Shown in pieces: positions 5,509-7,494 of a DNA stretch of 7,494 nt. The position numbers and the translations under genes were made by a program. How positions within the stretch are numbered: position 1 is the stretch's first letter; each line of letters opens with the position of its first letter. The notes under the pieces were generated by a model, which was given only the letters and a program-made list of their open reading frames with translations, made no database searches and was not told the DNA's origin. The DNA comes from Pseudomonadota bacterium (lineage in GTDB: Bacteria > Pseudomonadota > Gammaproteobacteria > SZUA-229): positions 1-7,494 of the forward strand of contig JADFWF010000314.1 of assembly GCA_015222965.1 (NCBI GenBank), given 5' to 3'.

Positions 5509-6321
5509 CTGCCGGTAAAAAACACCTGCAGGGTGCTCTACCCGCTCAAAACCTTCTGTCAGTGGTGTCACCGCCTGATTATTACCCGTCAAAAAGATAC
5601 CACCGGATTTTAATAAGGAGGAAAACTGTTGCAGGATACCTGCCTTCACACCGTTTGAATAATAGACGAGAACTTCAGGGCAAATAATTAAGTCCATCTC
5701 TGCCATCGATTGAAAGTCCGCCGTTAGATCACATTGGCTAAAATGCACATTCTGGCGAATTTTATCTTTAATGCTCCAGCTATCACCTGCAGAATCTACC
5801 GTGGTGTACAAATTCTTGTACCTTTCATTTAACTCTAAAACCTGCTGCCTGCTATAAACTGCTGTATTCGCCTGTTCTATATCTTTTTCCGAGCTGTCAG
5901 AAGCCAATAGCTGGAATTTTTTTACTTCACCACTATTGTTTTCATATTCTGCGATTTCCATCGCCATGGCGTATGCCAACTGACCCTGTCCGCAGCCAAC
6001 CACCCAGATTCGCGCATTTTCAGGAAGTTGCTCAAACACATATTTATGCAAAACATTTAACATCAATGGGCTTAATATCCAGTCAGACTGGCGTTGTGAT
6101 ATCGCCTCCAGTACAGATGACCTGAGCTCATCCGGCTGCCCGGCCTGCAAGCTTTCTGCCAGTGAGGCAAGCGAATCAAGCTGATAACTCGATAACAGTG
6201 GTTCAACGCGCTCTACCAGGCAACTGCGCTGCGCTTCTGGGACGACGACACCCAGAACATTTTGCAGGGCGACCAGTAAAGATTCATAATCATCGATATT
6301 GTGGGATACGGCGGATGGCAT
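5500..6321 (-). CDS. Divergent CheR-type SAM-dependent methyltransferase
   Basis: This is a 273-residue protein with the two-part CheR layout. A small helical N-terminal domain (about residues 10-80) is followed by a Rossmann methyltransferase fold. SAM-binding motif I reads VVGCGQG (107-113), an acidic residue follows in LLASDSS (138-144), and the later motifs read CPEVLVYY (214-221) and GGIFLTG (240-246), corresponding to CRNVLIYF and GGxLFLGH in classical CheR. CheR enzymes methylate glutamates of chemoreceptors. Here the usual ETSFFR segment is replaced by SDWILSP (79-85) and the conserved CRN by CPE, so receptor specificity or activity may be altered. No chemotaxis or pilus genes are adjacent. 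The start at 6321 is supported by GAAGG (6333-6329), 7 bases upstream of the ATG. It shares strand with recO but probably has its own promoter. Confidence 0.8.
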   Translation of the reverse strand: MPSAVSHNIDDYESLLVALQNVLGVVVPEAQRSCLVERVEPLLSSYQLDSLASLAESLQAGQPDELRSSVLEAISQRQSDWILSPLMLNVLHKYVFEQLPENARIWVVGCGQGQLAYAMAMEIAEYENNSGEVKKFQLLASDSSEKDIEQANTAVYSRQQVLELNERYKNLYTTVDSAGDSWSIKDKIRQNVHFSQCDLTADFQSMAEMDLIICPEVLVYYSNGVKAGILQQFSSLLKSGGIFLTGNNQAVTPLTEGFERVEHPAGVFYRQKN

Positions 6322-6360
6322 ATTAAGACCTTCAAACAGAATATTTAAGACGCATACCCT

Positions 6361-6388
6361 AGCATAGAAGGAAAATGTCGAACTTCAA
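6361..6388 (-). promoter_or_regulatory. Probable promoter of the cheR-like gene
   Basis: On the minus strand TTGAAG (6388-6383) and TATGCT (6366-6361) are separated by 16 bp. Both are 4/6 matches to the sigma-70 consensus. Transcription would start near 6354, giving a 30-odd base leader that includes the Shine-Dalgarno. Confidence 0.4.
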
Positions 6389-6426
6389 CAGTCAGCGTGA
6401 TTTGTAGCAACAAAATACCAGACAAA

Positions 6427-7188
6427 CTATCCCTGCAATCCCCCTGCGTTGACCGGTCGGAACATTTCCCTGCTTTTCAGCTTTTTGCTACCAAGATGAA
6501 AATTGATGACAGAACGCATCAAACGCTTTAATTCAGCCAGATATTGTGAATTTTCCGATATCGTCTGATAGGACTCGCTAGCCAGCGCCAGTAAACAGCC
6601 GCCAGAGATAAGGCATGACTGCTCAGAGCCCAGACCGTCAACTGAGCCAGAGCCGTCATACAGCACTGGCCCATGCTCAAGATGATAGAGATACTGCGCA
6701 TCAGCACTGATGACCGTGCCGGTATCCGCCTCAGTAAGCACATTCAACCCAAACCCCAGCAATTCAAGTAATTTAATCTCAAACTGCCGCAGTGCAATCT
6801 CAAGCCTGTCTTTATCCTCCATGCAGTACAGGCACTGATGATAGTGCTCAAATACAGCTTCATGAACATCATCTTTATGCAGCAGATACATCAGCAGCTC
6901 ATTGACGTACATCGCGGAAAGTAATGACTTATTCTTCAGATCAGGCGCTTTCAGATCGGCACGTTCAACACTCTTCAGATAGGGTAGATTTCCTTTGCCC
7001 TGCCAACTTATCACCAGCGGCGTGAACAGCAACAAATTGCCTGCAATTTTTGAACGTGCGCCACGGCAGCCACGCGCCATCAGCGAGACACGGCCAAAAT
7101 CTTTTGTTAATACTTCAAGGATACTGCTGGTTTCACGGTAGGCACGCTTGTGAAGGATGTAAGCTACTTGTGTGTCGATGACACCCAT
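6427..7188 (-). CDS. recO: DNA repair protein RecO
   Basis: RecO helps RecR load RecA onto SSB-coated single-stranded DNA in RecF-pathway gap repair, and it anneals complementary strands. The 253-residue product has the N-terminal OB fold (about 1-80), opening VAYILHKRAYRETSS and continuing with GRVSLMARGCRGARSK and LLLFTPL. A mainly helical C-terminal domain carries LLELLGFGL and ends with LKSREMFRP, the usual RecO terminus. The zinc-ligand cysteines of some RecO families are not arranged as a clear cluster, as is common in gammaproteobacteria. ATG at 7188 fits the family start; a TTG at 7197 would add only three residues. No Shine-Dalgarno precedes either, because the leader is made of TTCATTA-type heptamers. 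recO often follows era and precedes pdxJ; neither is visible here. Confidence 0.95.
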   Translation of the reverse strand: MGVIDTQVAYILHKRAYRETSSILEVLTKDFGRVSLMARGCRGARSKIAGNLLLFTPLVISWQGKGNLPYLKSVERADLKAPDLKNKSLLSAMYVNELLMYLLHKDDVHEAVFEHYHQCLYCMEDKDRLEIALRQFEIKLLELLGFGLNVLTEADTGTVISADAQYLYHLEHGPVLYDGSGSVDGLGSEQSCLISGGCLLALASESYQTISENSQYLAELKRLMRSVINFHLGSKKLKSREMFRPVNAGGLQG

Positions 7189-7195
7189 TAGTAGC

Positions 7196-7223
7196 AATGA
7201 ATAATGAACAATGAAGAATGAAT
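7196..7223 (+). repeat. Four-unit heptamer repeat in the recO leader
   Basis: AATGAAT, AATGAAC, AATGAAG and AATGAAT follow one another without gaps, then a decayed AATATAA. The array ends 8 bases before the recO ATG (7188), so it forms the recO 5' untranslated region. Its units are reverse complements of those at 7326-7401. Confidence 0.9.
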
Positions 7224-7239
7224 AATATAAAAACTAAAA

Positions 7240-7254
7240 ACATTCATTGAATGT
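7240..7254. promoter_or_regulatory. Short palindrome upstream of recO
   Basis: ACATTCA and TGAATGT are perfect 7-bp arms around a single T. The size and spacing resemble a dimeric repressor site, but the half-site is close to the neighbouring heptamer units and may simply be a repeat remnant. Confidence 0.35.
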
Positions 7255-7325
7255 GTCACCTGATGATTTGGCAGATAAAGCAGTCATATAAAATCATTGC
7301 ACTGCACCGCAGGCCATGAAAAAAT

Positions 7326-7401
7326 TTCATTATTCATTATTCATTATTCATTATTCATTATTCATTATTCATTATTCATTATTCATTATTCATTATTCAT
7401 T
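7326..7401 (+). repeat. Perfect TTCATTA tandem repeat, ten full units plus six bases
   Basis: The heptamer TTCATTA is repeated ten times without a single mismatch (7326-7395), followed by a partial TTCATT. The absence of decay indicates recent expansion by slippage or ongoing homogenisation. It lies just beyond the stop of the gene at the right edge, and is inverted relative to the four units at 7196-7223, about 100 bases away. The two arms could pair over roughly 28 bases. Confidence 0.97.
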
Positions 7402-7407
7402 GCTTTA

Positions 7408-7494
7408 TCAGTACATTATTTCTATATGCTCAGAACCAAACACTTTATCCAGACGGGTCAACAAATCATCAGATGGCACGACGTTCCATTCTGC
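7408..7494 (-). CDS. C-terminal fragment of an unidentified leftward gene
   Basis: The minus strand is open from the window edge to TGA at 7410-7408, giving 28 residues that read AEWNVVPSDDLLTRLDKVFG and end HIEIMY. The other two minus frames stop early. A plus-strand frame is also open here, so coding strand is not certain. Its orientation and position just upstream of recO suit a gene in the same transcription direction. The tail is too short to name; era is the usual upstream neighbour of recO, but I do not recognise an Era terminus here. Confidence 0.5.
   Translation of the reverse strand, partial: AEWNVVPSDDLLTRLDKVFGSEHIEIMY

Noticed and set aside
7326..7401. CRISPR array
   Set aside because: The repeats are 7 bp and contiguous with no spacers, and no cas genes are seen.
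7260..7472. 11-bp inverted match CTGATGATTTG (7260-7270) to the 3' part of the right-edge gene (7462-7472), with a 9-bp inverted pair at 7274-7282 and 7401-7409
   Set aside because: The matches are short and differently spaced, within what chance allows in AT-rich DNA; too weak to call a duplicated gene end.

Overview
The window reads as ordinary chromosome of a gammaproteobacterium with moderate GC content. HemC, BioA, RecO and a two-domain MltF all resemble their enterobacterial counterparts over full length. The SRP RNA is the short bacterial 4.5S type, and the tRNA gene encodes its own CCA end. I cannot place the organism to genus. No plasmid, phage, integrase, transposase or CRISPR signature was seen.

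Layout, left to right. The 4.5S SRP RNA gene (ffs) runs leftward from a promoter at about 150-180. A ribosome-binding site for another leftward gene sits at the left edge. hemC (porphobilinogen deaminase) runs rightward from a divergent promoter. The short ffs-hemC spacer is a near-mirror-image inverted repeat built of TGACCAA-like heptamers, and both promoters carry the same 11-bp -10/discriminator block. Next comes tRNA-Ser(GGA) with a very long terminator hairpin that contains an inverted copy of the tRNA 3' end. The tRNA is flanked on both sides by related multi-hairpin repeat elements in opposite orientation. The 1.74-2.6 kb stretch holds two small unidentified ORFs, one leftward and one rightward with a C-terminal membrane segment. 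bioA (biotin synthesis) and mltF (lytic transglycosylase) follow on the plus strand. A divergent CheR-type methyltransferase and recO lie on the minus strand, convergent with mltF. Upstream of recO is a second set of heptamer repeats (TGAATAA type), again as two oppositely oriented arms. The right edge holds the 3' end of a probable leftward gene.

The genes do not form one pathway. They are housekeeping genes outside their usual clusters: hemC without hemD, bioA without other bio genes, recO without a visible era or pdxJ, and a cheR-like gene without chemotaxis partners. I see no convincing new enzymatic system. The unusual material is non-coding: the two inverted heptamer arrays beside promoters or start codons, the hairpin-train repeats around tRNA-Ser, the tRNA-tail inverted duplication, and an mltF reading frame with no ATG, GTG or TTG start.
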